From Nitrososphaerota archaeon (GTDB taxonomy: Archaea > Thermoproteota > Nitrososphaeria > Nitrososphaerales > UBA183): 64,000 nt of DNA. The position numbers were made by a program, and so were the translations under genes. The notes beneath the pieces were generated by a model, which saw nothing but the letters and a program-made list of their open reading frames with translations, was not told the DNA's origin and did no database searches. Where the stretch lies: NCBI GenBank assembly GCA_027886865.1, contig JAPCJR010000003.1:1-64000 (forward strand), read 5' to 3'. This document shows, piece by piece, positions 23,450-33,055 of the stretch (position 1 is its first letter; every line of letters begins with the position of its first letter).

Positions 23450-26293
23450 CTACCAGAAGGGCCTGGTCTCGATGAACTTCAGCTTGGCCTCTAGCAGCTC
23501 CTTGTAGAAGCTCGCCTCGTCGTCCTCCATGCGCGCCAGGATCCTCGCTGCCGTCTGCGGCCCGATGCCGTAGACCGCCTGCGCGATTATCGCCCTCCTT
23601 CCGTAGGAGAGGACCAGGTCGGCGGACCTCCTCGCCTTGGCGAGCTCGGACTTTTCGTCCTCGCTCAGGGTTTCCTTTTCCAGCCTGCGCTTGGCGAGTT
23701 TGGAGACCTGCCCGGATGTCCAGAAGGCCGGGGCGAGCAGTCCGGAATCGCATGAAGAGCACCGAGGCTCCTCCGCCGTCTCGCCTATCGTCCTGAAGCC
23801 CTGCGGCTTTCCACACTTCATGCAGACGAGTTCCATGGATGTGCCGTAGATGCTCAGCTTCATCTTCTCGATGGTCGTCTTGGTCAGCGATTCGGGCGCG
23901 ACCAGCTCGGGCACGTCAAGGTAACGGTAGAGTATGTGGTAGGCGATGGGTGTGGGCTTCTCCTCCGAGAGGAAGGTCTCCACCCTGACCTTTCCGTCCG
24001 CCACCGCGACCAGGAGCTCCTTCGCCCTCTTCATGTCGAGCAGGTCCCGACCTGTCTCCTGCAGCGCCTCCTCGAAGACCGGCGTGTTCTCGAACCTCGT
24101 GGGTAGTGAGCACAGGTTTGGATGGGCTATGAACTGCCCCCTCCTCAGCGCACCGAACCTCTCCGCGATCTGCTTCACCCTCCCCGGGAAAGGGAAGTTC
24201 CTCTGGGCCGCGACCGCATACGTCCTCTCGAACTCGTCGGGCGTCATGCCGAACAGCTGCTTCGCCAGCCCCTTGAGGTCGACGTCGGCGGAGTCCGCAG
24301 TCAGCTCTACCATGATCCTGTAGCCGTCGAGGTACCATAGGCGGATGAGCCCTTTCCTCGACAGCACTTCCTCGAACGCATAAGCCAGCGTCTTGTTCAC
24401 CTTCTCTCCGAAGCAACTGTGGATGATCATGTACTTCTGCCACCCCTCGACGAGCACAAGGTCGTCGCTGGGCAGCGGCGCGGCGAGTCTCAGGTGTTCA
24501 TGGATCTCGTCGACGACCATCTTCGCGGCCTCCAGGGCCATCGGCAGTTCCGCCGAAAGAACGCCTGCCGCGGCCTCGGGCGGATTCTCCGCGAGCACGC
24601 GCGCAACTCTCCTCCTCAGCCCTCCGGTCTTCTGGGCGAGGCCATACGGTATTGGGAGCATCTCTCCGTCCCATCCCGGGACCGCAGCGAGCGGGTCCTC
24701 GACCGAGGTGACGTAGATCTTCCTGTCGTTCGAGATCTTCTCTATCTGCCAGATCCTCCCCTTCAGGATGAAGTGAAGCCCCACCTTGGCCTGGAGTAGG
24801 ACGAACTCCATCCCGAGTATCCCGACCGTCTGGTTGTTCGCGACGTCGATCACGAAGTAGCGTGTTTCATCAGGGATCATGGAGAGGTTCTGGAAGTAGT
24901 ACTCCCTCGTCCCACGCGTCTTGACGAGCCTCGTGCCGTCGACCCTCAGCTTCCGGAGCTGGTCGAGGTATCCGACCACCCGGTCGAAGGCGTCCTCGGA
25001 GAGGTTCCGGAAGGGATTCGCCCTCCTCACCTCGGCGAGCATCTGCTTCCTCTCCATCGACTCGTAGTCCATAAGATAACCCGCGACCTGATGCGCGAGC
25101 ACGTCCAGGCAGTTCTCGTACGGACGCGTCTCCTCCAGGTTCCCTTTCTTCGCTTCCTCGATCGCTGCGACGGATTCCAGTATGTCGTCGGATGAGACGG
25201 TTATCAGGACCCCCTCAGACCTTCGCTTCAAGCTGTGTCCGGACCTCCCCACGCGCTGGATCAGCGACGTCACCTGTCGGGGCGACATGTACTGCAACAC
25301 CAGGTCGACCGACCCTATGTCGATTCCGAGCTCCAAAGTGCTAGTGCATACCAGCGCCTTCAGCTCTCCTCCCTTGAACGCGTTCTCGACCCTCTCCCTC
25401 TCCTCACGCGGCAGCGAACCGTGGTGCACTCCGACGTCGCCCCTAAGCCTGTTGAGCTTCTCGCCGAGCATCTCGGCCAGCGTCCTGCTGTTGACGAACA
25501 CCAGCGTGGATTTGTGCGCTTCAATCTGCTGGTTCATCTCGGAGAGACGAGCCGCCAGGTCGATGGTGCTGAATGTCTCCCTCGATATCTCGCTGTCGTT
25601 CGAGTCGGGCGTTGGGTACTCCACCCTGTATGCGAACTCCTTCGGGATCGCGGTCCTCACCACGCTGTGCTTTCGCTCGCCGAAGAGGAACCGGGCCGTC
25701 TCTTGTGGGCTCCCCACCGTCGCGGAGAGCCCGACCAGCTGAAAGTCGCCCGCGACCTTCCTCAGCCTCTCGAGGCCCACCGTCAGCTGGACCCCCCGTT
25801 TGCTCTCCACCAGGTTGTGGAGCTCGTCGACGACCACCGCCTTCACCGTGGCGAGGTTGCTCCTCATCCTGGTCCCGGGGAGCACGGCCTGAAGGGTCTC
25901 GGGTGTCGTCACCAGCACGTCCGGGGGCTTGCGCGACTGTCTCTGCCTCTGCGCCTGAGGGGTGTCCCCGTGCCTCACGTCGATCGTCAGGGAGAGCCTC
26001 GAGCACCACATCTCGAGCCTCCTCAGCATGTCCCTGTTCAGGGCCCTGAGCGGGGTGATGTAGATTATCGAGATGCCGTCCCCGTGCCCCTCTCTCACCA
26101 GCGTGCTCAGCAGGGGCAGGACGGCGGCTTCGGTCTTTCCCGAGCCGGTGGGCGCGATTATCAGGACGTTCTCCCCTCGCGCTATCATCGGCGACGCTTC
26201 GACCTGCGGCGGGGTGGGTTCGTGTATCCCCAACTCCGCGAGCACGGCCTTCACGGGTTCTCCTAAGAACTCAAAACCGGGCGCGCCGCTCAT
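23450..26293 (-). CDS. lhr: Lhr-type superfamily 2 ATP-dependent helicase
   Basis: 947 residues. Two RecA-like domains: Walker A APTGSGKTE (residues 46-54), motif II VVVDELHNL, SAT motif GLSATVGSP, and motif VI LIQRVGRSGH. The winged-helix and Lhr-specific middle regions follow. The C-terminus carries a zinc ribbon (CMKCGKP...CSSCDSG) and a helix-hairpin-helix-like end, GIGPQTAARILARM. Lhr helicases unwind 3'-tailed DNA or RNA-DNA hybrids in repair or recombination. The Walker B DELH, not DEIH, is a mild variant. ATG 26293 with a TTAATAG box upstream. Confidence 0.93.
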   Translation of the reverse strand: MSGAPGFEFLGEPVKAVLAELGIHEPTPPQVEASPMIARGENVLIIAPTGSGKTEAAVLPLLSTLVREGHGDGISIIYITPLRALNRDMLRRLEMWCSRLSLTIDVRHGDTPQAQRQRQSRKPPDVLVTTPETLQAVLPGTRMRSNLATVKAVVVDELHNLVESKRGVQLTVGLERLRKVAGDFQLVGLSATVGSPQETARFLFGERKHSVVRTAIPKEFAYRVEYPTPDSNDSEISRETFSTIDLAARLSEMNQQIEAHKSTLVFVNSRTLAEMLGEKLNRLRGDVGVHHGSLPREERERVENAFKGGELKALVCTSTLELGIDIGSVDLVLQYMSPRQVTSLIQRVGRSGHSLKRRSEGVLITVSSDDILESVAAIEEAKKGNLEETRPYENCLDVLAHQVAGYLMDYESMERKQMLAEVRRANPFRNLSEDAFDRVVGYLDQLRKLRVDGTRLVKTRGTREYYFQNLSMIPDETRYFVIDVANNQTVGILGMEFVLLQAKVGLHFILKGRIWQIEKISNDRKIYVTSVEDPLAAVPGWDGEMLPIPYGLAQKTGGLRRRVARVLAENPPEAAAGVLSAELPMALEAAKMVVDEIHEHLRLAAPLPSDDLVLVEGWQKYMIIHSCFGEKVNKTLAYAFEEVLSRKGLIRLWYLDGYRIMVELTADSADVDLKGLAKQLFGMTPDEFERTYAVAAQRNFPFPGRVKQIAERFGALRRGQFIAHPNLCSLPTRFENTPVFEEALQETGRDLLDMKRAKELLVAVADGKVRVETFLSEEKPTPIAYHILYRYLDVPELVAPESLTKTTIEKMKLSIYGTSMELVCMKCGKPQGFRTIGETAEEPRCSSCDSGLLAPAFWTSGQVSKLAKRRLEKETLSEDEKSELAKARRSADLVLSYGRRAIIAQAVYGIGPQTAARILARMEDDEASFYKELLEAKLKFIETRPFW

Positions 26294-26326
26294 GCTGGAA
26301 TCACAATCTCAGGGTTCTATTAAGCG

Positions 26327-26650
26327 CTAACTCTTTGCCCTGCACTTTTCGCATTCGCACAGCTGGAGCAGCATATCGTACGGGTAGATGCCTGTGCTGT
26401 GCCCATCGCTCCAGGAGAACGCAATCGCGTAGAGGCCCACCATGGTGTACGCCGTGGCCCGCACGTCCGGGGAGACGTCGGGGACCGTAGGGAGGATCCT
26501 CGACCCGCCGAACGGGTTCGGCTCACCCTGGCACAGCGCACAGGGACATGACTCCCGCAGGCTCTGATTCGCGAATGCGCTGCGATGGCCGTCGCTCCAC
26601 TCGATAGTCACGCGCGCCGCGTCCAGCGCGACCGCCTTCGGTCTAACCAA
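26327..26650 (-). CDS. DUF971 (GBBH-like N-terminal domain) protein
   Basis: 107 residues, TTG start. It resembles the small domain found at the N-terminus of gamma-butyrobetaine hydroxylases: IEWSDGHRSAFANQSLRESCPCALC, later AFSWSDGHSTGIYPYDML, with four cysteines (CPCALC, CECEKC) for a zinc site. Stand-alone forms occur beside Mrp/NBP35-type Fe-S carriers in many prokaryotes. None is here. Confidence 0.82.
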   Translation of the reverse strand: MVRPKAVALDAARVTIEWSDGHRSAFANQSLRESCPCALCQGEPNPFGGSRILPTVPDVSPDVRATAYTMVGLYAIAFSWSDGHSTGIYPYDMLLQLCECEKCRAKS

Positions 26651-26741
26651 CGTTGCGCGCTCGGGCGTGCCCGCTGATAAGACTTGACCCCGCCTGCCAA
26701 ATGAAAAGGGTTATCATGGGGCAGCGGCCGGTGCGTCCAAC

Positions 26742-27137
26742 ATGAACAAATTGAGTGAAAAGAGCATCGCCTTGCTCAAGGGGAAGAATTTCGCTTACAT
26801 CGCGACCCTGAACAGCGACGGTTCGCCGCAGGTCACGCCGGTGTGGGCGGACACGGACGGGAAGAACGTCGTCGTCAACACCGCCATGGGACGCGCCAAA
26901 GAAAGGAACCTGACCAGGGACCCGCGCGTCGCCGTGGCCATCCATGACATGGACAACCCATATCACCGCGTCTCATTGGACGGGAAGGTCATCAACAGGA
27001 TCGCAGGAAAGCAGGCCGACGACCATATCGATTCGCTCTCCTACAGGTTCACGGGGAACAAGAGCTACCAGGGAAGGACCGTCACCGAGAAGCGCGTCAT
27101 CCTCGTGATCGAGCCAACGCGAATTAGGGAACAGTAG
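26742..27137 (+). CDS. Pyridoxamine 5'-phosphate oxidase-like (PPOX class) flavin/F420-binding protein
   Basis: 131 residues. The split-barrel pattern is clear: FAYIATLNSDGSPQVTPVWADTDG, then VVNTAMGRAKERNLTRDPRVAVAI, typical of the PPOX class that binds FMN, heme or F420. The RAKERNL segment is common in F420-dependent reductases of this class. The exact cofactor cannot be settled by reading. ATG 26742. Confidence 0.85.
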   Translation: MNKLSEKSIALLKGKNFAYIATLNSDGSPQVTPVWADTDGKNVVVNTAMGRAKERNLTRDPRVAVAIHDMDNPYHRVSLDGKVINRIAGKQADDHIDSLSYRFTGNKSYQGRTVTEKRVILVIEPTRIREQ

Positions 27138-27157
27138 AGGTTTCAGCCCCTGGTCGT

Positions 27158-28156
27158 TTGGATGGACCGCGATCCTCTGCCCTCCGCCGCTGCCGGCGGC
27201 CTTTCTCTTTGAAGCAGAGGGTGTTCGCCTTCGACGGCGGCGAGCTGCGCGCGCTCGCTCTCGAGGCGCCCGGTCCCCTCCGGTGGGCCGCGTGGAACAC
27301 GATGGATGGCTCCGCCCTTCTTGTCGGGGATCACGGGTCGGTCTTCGAGTACCGCGACGGAGTCTTCAGCTCAATAAAGAGCGGAAGGACTGAGAACCTC
27401 AGGTGCGTGGAGTTCCGCCGGAACGGTGGAGCCGCCTACGCGTGTGGGAACGGAGGGGCTGTCGTGCGAATCGATGGAGGAGAAGTGTCCCAGCTGCGCA
27501 GCGAGGGTCGCGAGAATCTAAGACGCCTTGCTTGGAACAGCAGAAGTGTCCGGGCGCTCGTCGTAGGCAACAGCGGCGCCGCATACATCCTCGACTCGAG
27601 CGAGGAGTTGTCGAAGGTACCGGGCGCGGAGACGCATCTGAGGTCGGTGGTCTGGTATCCCGGCGACGACCTGGCCTTGGTCACAGGGAACTGCTTTCGA
27701 GACTCGATCGGGAGCCTCTCGCCCTCGCCGAATCTCTTCGAACTGAAGGACGGCGTCTTGAACGAGGTCACAGACTTCGAGGAGAGCCGCGCAGACTTGA
27801 CCTCGTCCAGCTGGCGTCCTGGCAGTTCGGACTGCCTCGTGGCCGGGTTCGACCAGACGTGGCATACTCCTGTGCTCTTCTCATACGCGCCGAGTCATCT
27901 TACGGCCCTGAAGTGGGTGGGAGAGAACATCTTCCCGACCGCCTGCTCGTGGAACCCCACGGGAGCCTACGCACTGGTCGGCACGAGCCCGCTGACCGGA
28001 GAGGAGGGCCTGGCATCGCTCTGGAGGTACGAAGTCGGCGGCAGCATGGCAAGGCTGGCGGACCTCGAAGGGTTCGGGGTCTCCTGCATCGCCTGGAAGG
28101 ACGAAGACATGGCTCTCATCACGTGCTCGCGCTCCGTCCGTGCCTACTCGGCGTGA
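27158..28156 (+). CDS. WD40/beta-propeller repeat protein
   Basis: 332 residues. Five or more repeats of about 45 residues share the core xxLRxVxWxxxGxxALVxGNxGxVxxxxDG (for example LRWAAWNTMDGSALLVGDHG and LRRLAWNSRSVRALVVGNSG). They form a beta-propeller likely to bind a protein. No catalytic residues or signal peptide are evident. The first codon TTG 27158 is uncertain; the first 18 residues look non-conserved and a TTG near 27209 would also serve. Confidence 0.7.
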   Translation: MDGPRSSALRRCRRPFSLKQRVFAFDGGELRALALEAPGPLRWAAWNTMDGSALLVGDHGSVFEYRDGVFSSIKSGRTENLRCVEFRRNGGAAYACGNGGAVVRIDGGEVSQLRSEGRENLRRLAWNSRSVRALVVGNSGAAYILDSSEELSKVPGAETHLRSVVWYPGDDLALVTGNCFRDSIGSLSPSPNLFELKDGVLNEVTDFEESRADLTSSSWRPGSSDCLVAGFDQTWHTPVLFSYAPSHLTALKWVGENIFPTACSWNPTGAYALVGTSPLTGEEGLASLWRYEVGGSMARLADLEGFGVSCIAWKDEDMALITCSRSVRAYSA

Positions 28157-28169
28157 GCACAGCCGCCCA

Positions 28170-29309
28170 CTATTTGTTCTGACCGAAGAAGACCTTCATC
28201 CCGTCCATCGCCTTATCGATGGTCTCCTCCGTCGCGGCGAAGCAGAGCCTGAGATGCTTCTCGCCGGCGGGCCCGAAGGCCGTACCCGGCAGGACGGCCA
28301 CGTTCTGCTCCTTCAGGAGCCTCAGCGAGAGCTCCCTGGATTTCATCCGCATCCTGTAACTAGGGAAGGCGTAGAACGAGCCCTCTATCTCGGTCGGGGC
28401 CAGCGCCGCGATCTCTGACATCCTGTCGTTGATGAGGCGCCTCCTCTTGACGTATTCTTTCTTGAACTGCTCGATGAACTTGTCTCCCTTTTCCAGCGCG
28501 TACGCCGACGCGTGCATGATGAAGGGCGGATAGCAGGTGACCGTGTGCTCCAGCAGCTTGTTCATACGCGCGACGCGTTCCTCGGGACCCACGACGTACC
28601 CTGCCCTCCATCCTGGCATCGAGTAGCTCTTCGAGAAGGTGTAGAGCGATAGGACCAGTTCGGGTCTCCTCTCAAGGGACCCGATCGAGACGTGCTCTTT
28701 CGTGTAGACGAGGTCCTCGTACGCCTCGTCGCTCACGATGTAGATCCCCTTGCTGCTGCAGAACTCATAGAGCTCCTTCAGCTCGCTCCGGCCGAAGACC
28801 GTGCCGGTCGGGTTCGAGGGGGTGTTGATCATTATCGCCCTGGTCTTGGCGGTCGTCTTCCGCTTGATCTCGTCGAGGTCCAGGTTGAACGACTTTGAGA
28901 GCCTGTACCTTACGGGCTTGCCTCCGGTAAGGATTATCGGCTCCGAGTAAAAGTATCCCGGGTCGGGTATCAGGGCCTCGTAGCCGATGGTGGCTATCGA
29001 CGCGAAAGCGGCGAACACCCCAGTCTTGGCGGTGATGAAGATCGCGTTCTCCAGCCCTGCCTTGATCTTGTTCTTCCTCGCGACCTTCCTGACCGCTGCC
29101 TCTCTGACGTCTACGGTCCCGTAGGAATAGACGTAGTGCGTCCCTCCTTCTAGCATGGACTTGTACGCGACCTCGGCGATCTCCTTCGGGGTGTTGAACG
29201 AAGGGTCGCCCGGAGCGAGCGAGGTGACGGGCTTCCCCCTGGTCTTCATCTCCAGGACAAGGTTGACCATCTCGAGCGAGGCTGACTCCTTCACGTCGTC
29301 TAGGAACAC
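28170..29309 (-). CDS. Class I/II aminotransferase (aspartate/aromatic type)
   Basis: 379 residues. PLP-enzyme motifs: SLAPGDPSFNTP near residue 30, INTPSNPTGTVF near 165, SDEAYEDLVY near 200, and the lysine in YTFSKSYSMPGWRAGYVVG near 230. The subgroup Igamma of archaeal aspartate aminotransferases fits best. GTG start with a GTTTAAGAT box 27 bases upstream. Confidence 0.9.
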   Translation of the reverse strand: MFLDDVKESASLEMVNLVLEMKTRGKPVTSLAPGDPSFNTPKEIAEVAYKSMLEGGTHYVYSYGTVDVREAAVRKVARKNKIKAGLENAIFITAKTGVFAAFASIATIGYEALIPDPGYFYSEPIILTGGKPVRYRLSKSFNLDLDEIKRKTTAKTRAIMINTPSNPTGTVFGRSELKELYEFCSSKGIYIVSDEAYEDLVYTKEHVSIGSLERRPELVLSLYTFSKSYSMPGWRAGYVVGPEERVARMNKLLEHTVTCYPPFIMHASAYALEKGDKFIEQFKKEYVKRRRLINDRMSEIAALAPTEIEGSFYAFPSYRMRMKSRELSLRLLKEQNVAVLPGTAFGPAGEKHLRLCFAATEETIDKAMDGMKVFFGQNK

Positions 29310-29349
29310 GGCGTCGACCGCGCTGGACGGAATCTTAAACGTTGATTTT

Positions 29350-30852
29350 TCAGGCGCCCGCTGGCAGGCCTTCCCCCCTCACGTCGCAGACGCCCTTCAG
29401 GGATTCGGACATCACCTGGATGCCCTGGGCGACGCCGGTCGCGCCCGGATACCCGACCGACTGGTGCCGCATCCGCAGCTTCGCCAGCCCATCGTATCCC
29501 TCCTCCACCTTGACCTCGCCGGCCCCGTCCCAGAGGAATCTGGGGAAGTCTATCGCCTCCTCGAGCTCCATGTTGTAGTCGATGATATTCGTGGCAAGCA
29601 GCGCGTGCTGCTGTGGTCTGTACTCTCCGCCGCTTGCGCCCGTCGCGACGAACGGGCTGCCGTCTCTCGACAGGATCAACGCGGAGAGGGTGTGCAGAGG
29701 CCTCTTCCTCGGTTCCAGCCGGTTGGGCCCTCCCATCTTGAAGGCCGACCCTCTGTTGTTCATGAAGAAACCTCCTTTCTCGATGAAGACCCTGGAGCCG
29801 AAGTTATGAAAGATGCTCTGTATGCAAGAGAGGACGTTCCCCTCCCGGTCCGCGACCGCGAAGTAAGTGGTGTCGGCCTTGTCTATCTTCTTCTGGGGCG
29901 CCGCGCCAGCTCCCGACCGCAGGAACCTCTCAAAGTCGAACCTCGCGAACCTCGGGTCGCCGATCTCCCTGTCCCTCGCGGCGTACGCGAGCTGAGCTGC
30001 CTCCACCATGACCTTGATGCGCTCCGTCGAGTTCGGCTTGACCGATGCCATGTCAGACTCCTCGAGAAGCCTGAGGATGAGGAGTGTGGTAGCGCCCATG
30101 CTGTTCGGGGGGACCTCGAAGACGTCGGTCCCTCTGTAGTTCATCCTGAGCGGCTCGCACCATTCCGGCGAGTAGGATGAGAAGTCCGTCGCGTCCGTCT
30201 CGAACCCCGCATCGTCCATCTCTTCCCGTATCTCGTCTGCAGCGGCCCCCCGGTAGAACCCGTCCGCCCCGAATTCCGAGACGTCGCGCAGAGACCGCGC
30301 GAGCTCCTTCTGTTTCACAACGCTGCCGACGGGTGGGGCCTTTCCAGAACGGAGGAACGTCCTTTTGGCCCCGGGGGAGAGATGAGCCTCGAACCGCGCC
30401 AGCGCCCCAACGAGCCCCCTGCCAACCGGGAACCCATCCTCAGCGAGCTCGATGGCTGGTTTCAGAGCTTCGGAGAAACGCAGCCTTCCGAACCTCTTGT
30501 GCATCTCGAACACGCCCTTGACATACCCGGGGACCACGACACTGGCATGCCCGAAAGTCGGCACGCCTGAATTCCCGAGTTCCAGCATGCGCTCCGCCGT
30601 GAAAGAGGACGGCGCCCATCCGCTCGCGTTGAGACAATGCACCTTCCTCGCCGAGGCTTCGTAGAGCAGGCCGAAAAAATCCCCCCCGAGTCCGCTGAGG
30701 TGGGGTTGCACCACCGAGAGCGCGAAGCTGGCGGACGCCGCCGCATCGAACGCGTTGCCGCCCCGCTGGAAGCTCCGCAGTGCTGCGAGGGACGCCAATG
30801 GATGTTCCGTGGCCGCGACGTCCCCTCTCGCCATGAACACCTTCCCGTACAT
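29350..30852 (-). CDS. ggt: Gamma-glutamyltranspeptidase family protein
   Basis: About 500 residues from ATG 30852. The self-cleaving nucleophile threonine sits in KADTTYFAVADREGN. The N-terminal GGNAFDAAASASFALSVVQPHLSGLGGD and the C-terminal FVATGASGGEYRPQQ are family hallmarks. Members hydrolyse gamma-glutamyl amides such as glutathione, or act as cephalosporin acylase or other Ntn hydrolases. No signal peptide is seen, so it is probably cytoplasmic. ATG 30852 is chosen because a TTTTTATCGG box lies about 27 bases upstream; the frame is open to 30897. Confidence 0.88.
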   Translation of the reverse strand: MYGKVFMARGDVAATEHPLASLAALRSFQRGGNAFDAAASASFALSVVQPHLSGLGGDFFGLLYEASARKVHCLNASGWAPSSFTAERMLELGNSGVPTFGHASVVVPGYVKGVFEMHKRFGRLRFSEALKPAIELAEDGFPVGRGLVGALARFEAHLSPGAKRTFLRSGKAPPVGSVVKQKELARSLRDVSEFGADGFYRGAAADEIREEMDDAGFETDATDFSSYSPEWCEPLRMNYRGTDVFEVPPNSMGATTLLILRLLEESDMASVKPNSTERIKVMVEAAQLAYAARDREIGDPRFARFDFERFLRSGAGAAPQKKIDKADTTYFAVADREGNVLSCIQSIFHNFGSRVFIEKGGFFMNNRGSAFKMGGPNRLEPRKRPLHTLSALILSRDGSPFVATGASGGEYRPQQHALLATNIIDYNMELEEAIDFPRFLWDGAGEVKVEEGYDGLAKLRMRHQSVGYPGATGVAQGIQVMSESLKGVCDVRGEGLPAGA

Positions 30853-30900
30853 CTTCTTCTGGCAGCGCCTGTCCGCCGATAAAAACCTAGAGCCCACGAA

Positions 30901-30910
30901 CGCTTAAATG
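30901..30910 (+). promoter_or_regulatory. TATA-like box of the MFS gene at 30934
   Basis: CGCTTAAATG, centred 28 bases before the TTG start, implying a leaderless mRNA. The divergent gamma-glutamyltranspeptidase gene uses a separate box (TTTTTATCGG on the minus strand, about 30875-30884). Confidence 0.6.
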
Positions 30911-30933
30911 AAATTCGTGGCGACTCGGCCCAC

Positions 30934-32112
30934 TTGAGCGGACGCGACGGGCGCACATTCATCTCCTTTTACTCGGCATTCTACGTGGCGAGGGGCTTCG
31001 CAGGCCTCATCATCCCGCTGTATTTCGTCTCTGTGGGGATTCCCGTCATCGGGGTCGGCGTGGCGATCGGTGTCTTCGGAGCCAGCCTCCTCATCTTCGA
31101 GATCCTCTGGGGCGTCCTGCTGGACAGGATGGGTCCCGACCGACTGGTCTTCGCCGCCGTGGCGCTCAACGCCGTCACCTACGTCCTCGTCCCGTTCGTG
31201 AAAACACCCGAGGGGGCGGTGATCACGGAGTTCGTCCTGGGTGCTTCCGGACCGATCCTGGCGGTCGTGGCCCGCTCGGGCGTCATCAGGCAGCGCGAGT
31301 CAGGGGGATGGGCCAGCGGGTTCGGCCTGCTGGGAGGAATATACGCTGTATCCCAGCTCGTGGGGTCGCTGCTCGGTGGTGCCGCTGCGCCATCGATCGG
31401 CTTCGCGGACAGCTTCTATCTGACGGCAGGGATTTCGGTGGCTGCATACGTCTTCTACCTGCGCTTCGTCAGGCGAGGACCGACCACCGCGGACACGGCC
31501 ACGCACGTCGCCGCACCCGCGATCGAGCCTAGGCCTCCCCTCGACTGGCGCGGACTCCCGCTGCTGGGACTCGTCGCGGTCCCCACCTTCATCGGCTTTG
31601 CTTTCTTCACGAACATTATCCAGCTCGTTGTGATCCAGACTCCTAGGATCTCGGGCACGGATTTCGAGGCAGGAATAGTCGTCTCCTGCTTCTGGTTATC
31701 CACTGCCATCTTCCAGCCGCTCCTCTCCCGGAGGGGCGCGAACAACGCCAGGCGGTGGATTGGCCTCGCACTGGTTGCCAGCTTCGGAGTCTTCGCGCTC
31801 ATGACGCAGTTCTACAGCGTCTGGGAGATTGCAGCCGGCGCGTTCCTTGAGGGAGCGTGCTTCTCCGCGATAAGCCCGCTCTCACTTTCGCTGCTCATGG
31901 TCGGTATCCCAAAGAGGTTCGCCGGGAGGGCGATGGGCATCTACGGCGCTGCAGAGGACGTCGGCATCATAATCGGGCCGATCGTCGGGAGCGCGGTCTG
32001 GGTGGAGTTCGGGCTCACTCCGGCATACCTGACGATCGGTGCCGCCTACCTGGCCGTGTTCGTGCCTTACGCCGCTGCGATGCGACGTTCGCGCTCTCGG
32101 CTCAAGAGATAA
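30934..32112 (+). CDS. MFS transporter, 12 TM type
   Basis: 392 residues with about 12 hydrophobic segments. GVLLDRMGPDRLVF after TM2 is MFS motif A. A hydrophilic loop near residue 180 separates the halves. TTG start, 28 bases after a TTAAAT box. The substrate is unknown; the dehydrogenase downstream could act on an imported acid (inference). Confidence 0.82.
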   Translation: MSGRDGRTFISFYSAFYVARGFAGLIIPLYFVSVGIPVIGVGVAIGVFGASLLIFEILWGVLLDRMGPDRLVFAAVALNAVTYVLVPFVKTPEGAVITEFVLGASGPILAVVARSGVIRQRESGGWASGFGLLGGIYAVSQLVGSLLGGAAAPSIGFADSFYLTAGISVAAYVFYLRFVRRGPTTADTATHVAAPAIEPRPPLDWRGLPLLGLVAVPTFIGFAFFTNIIQLVVIQTPRISGTDFEAGIVVSCFWLSTAIFQPLLSRRGANNARRWIGLALVASFGVFALMTQFYSVWEIAAGAFLEGACFSAISPLSLSLLMVGIPKRFAGRAMGIYGAAEDVGIIIGPIVGSAVWVEFGLTPAYLTIGAAYLAVFVPYAAAMRRSRSRLKR

Positions 32113-32138
32113 ATCGCCACCGCCCCCACCGACCCGCA

Positions 32139-33017
32139 ATGAAGAGAATTGGATTCGTCGGTCTGGGCATCATGGGGAAGCCGATGTCGCAGAACCTGCT
32201 GAAGGCCGGATACGAGGTGACGGTATACAACAGGAGCAGGCCGGCGATGAACGCTCTAGCTGAAGCGGGCGCGAAGACTGCGGCCTCGCCGAAAGAGGTG
32301 GCCATGAACTCCGACGTCGTGATAACCATCGTGACGGACACCCCCGACGTTCAGCAGGTCATCCTCGGCCCTAACGGGATACTCGAGGGCGCCAGGAAGG
32401 GGCTGACCGTCATCGACATGAGCACCATCTCACCGAAGGTGACAAGGATGATATCGGCGGAACTCTCCAAGGTCGGCGCAACCCTCCTCGACGCTCCAGT
32501 GAGCGGCGGCGACAAGGGAGCGAGGGAAGCGACTCTGACGATCATGGTGGGCGGCCCTGAGGAAGCCTACGACGAGTGCCTCCCGATCCTCCAGGCCATG
32601 GGCAAGAAGGTGGCGCGCATGGGGGAGAGCGGAGCTGGCCAGCTCACCAAGCTAGCCAACCAGATTCTCGTCGTGGGCAACATCATCGGCGTGTGCGAGT
32701 GCCTGGTCTTCGCTAAGAAGGCCGGGCTGGACCAGAAAAAGGTCATCGACTCCCTCTCCGCTGGCGCGGCGTCGTCTTGGAGCCTCATAAACCTCGGGCC
32801 CAAGGCGGTCGACGGAGACTTCGCGCCCGGCTTCAAGGTCAAGCTGCTCCAGAAGGACCTCAAGTTGGTGTTGGCGAGCGCGAACGAGCTGAACGTCTCA
32901 TTGCCAGGTTCGAGCTTGGGGCACCAGCTCTACAACGCACTGGAGGCCGCGGGGAGGGGAGAGGACGGCACCCAGGCGTTGATACAGGTCTTCGAGGAGC
33001 TCTCCGGCCTCAAATAG
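32139..33017 (+). CDS. Beta-hydroxyacid dehydrogenase (3-hydroxyisobutyrate / tartronate semialdehyde reductase family)
   Basis: 292 residues from ATG 32139; the open frame extends upstream through the MFS gene but the family begins here. NAD(P)-binding GLGIMGKPM (residues 7-15), substrate-binding LDAPVSGGDKGA near 118, and the catalytic lysine in GQLTKLANQ near 170 are all present. Arg at position 31-33 (YNRSR) favours NADPH. The likely reaction is reversible oxidation of a short beta-hydroxyacid or reduction of a semialdehyde. Confidence 0.9.
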   Translation: MKRIGFVGLGIMGKPMSQNLLKAGYEVTVYNRSRPAMNALAEAGAKTAASPKEVAMNSDVVITIVTDTPDVQQVILGPNGILEGARKGLTVIDMSTISPKVTRMISAELSKVGATLLDAPVSGGDKGAREATLTIMVGGPEEAYDECLPILQAMGKKVARMGESGAGQLTKLANQILVVGNIIGVCECLVFAKKAGLDQKKVIDSLSAGAASSWSLINLGPKAVDGDFAPGFKVKLLQKDLKLVLASANELNVSLPGSSLGHQLYNALEAAGRGEDGTQALIQVFEELSGLK

Positions 33018-33055
33018 AGAGCGCCCGGTCGGCTTCTGCATGTCTGTGTCTAGTT

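Noticed and set aside
25235..26266. 343-codon open frame on the plus strand opposite the Lhr helicase gene
   Set aside because: It is antisense to a clear helicase with all motifs. Its translation is Arg/His/Pro-rich and has no recognisable domain, typical of the reverse frame of GC-rich coding DNA.
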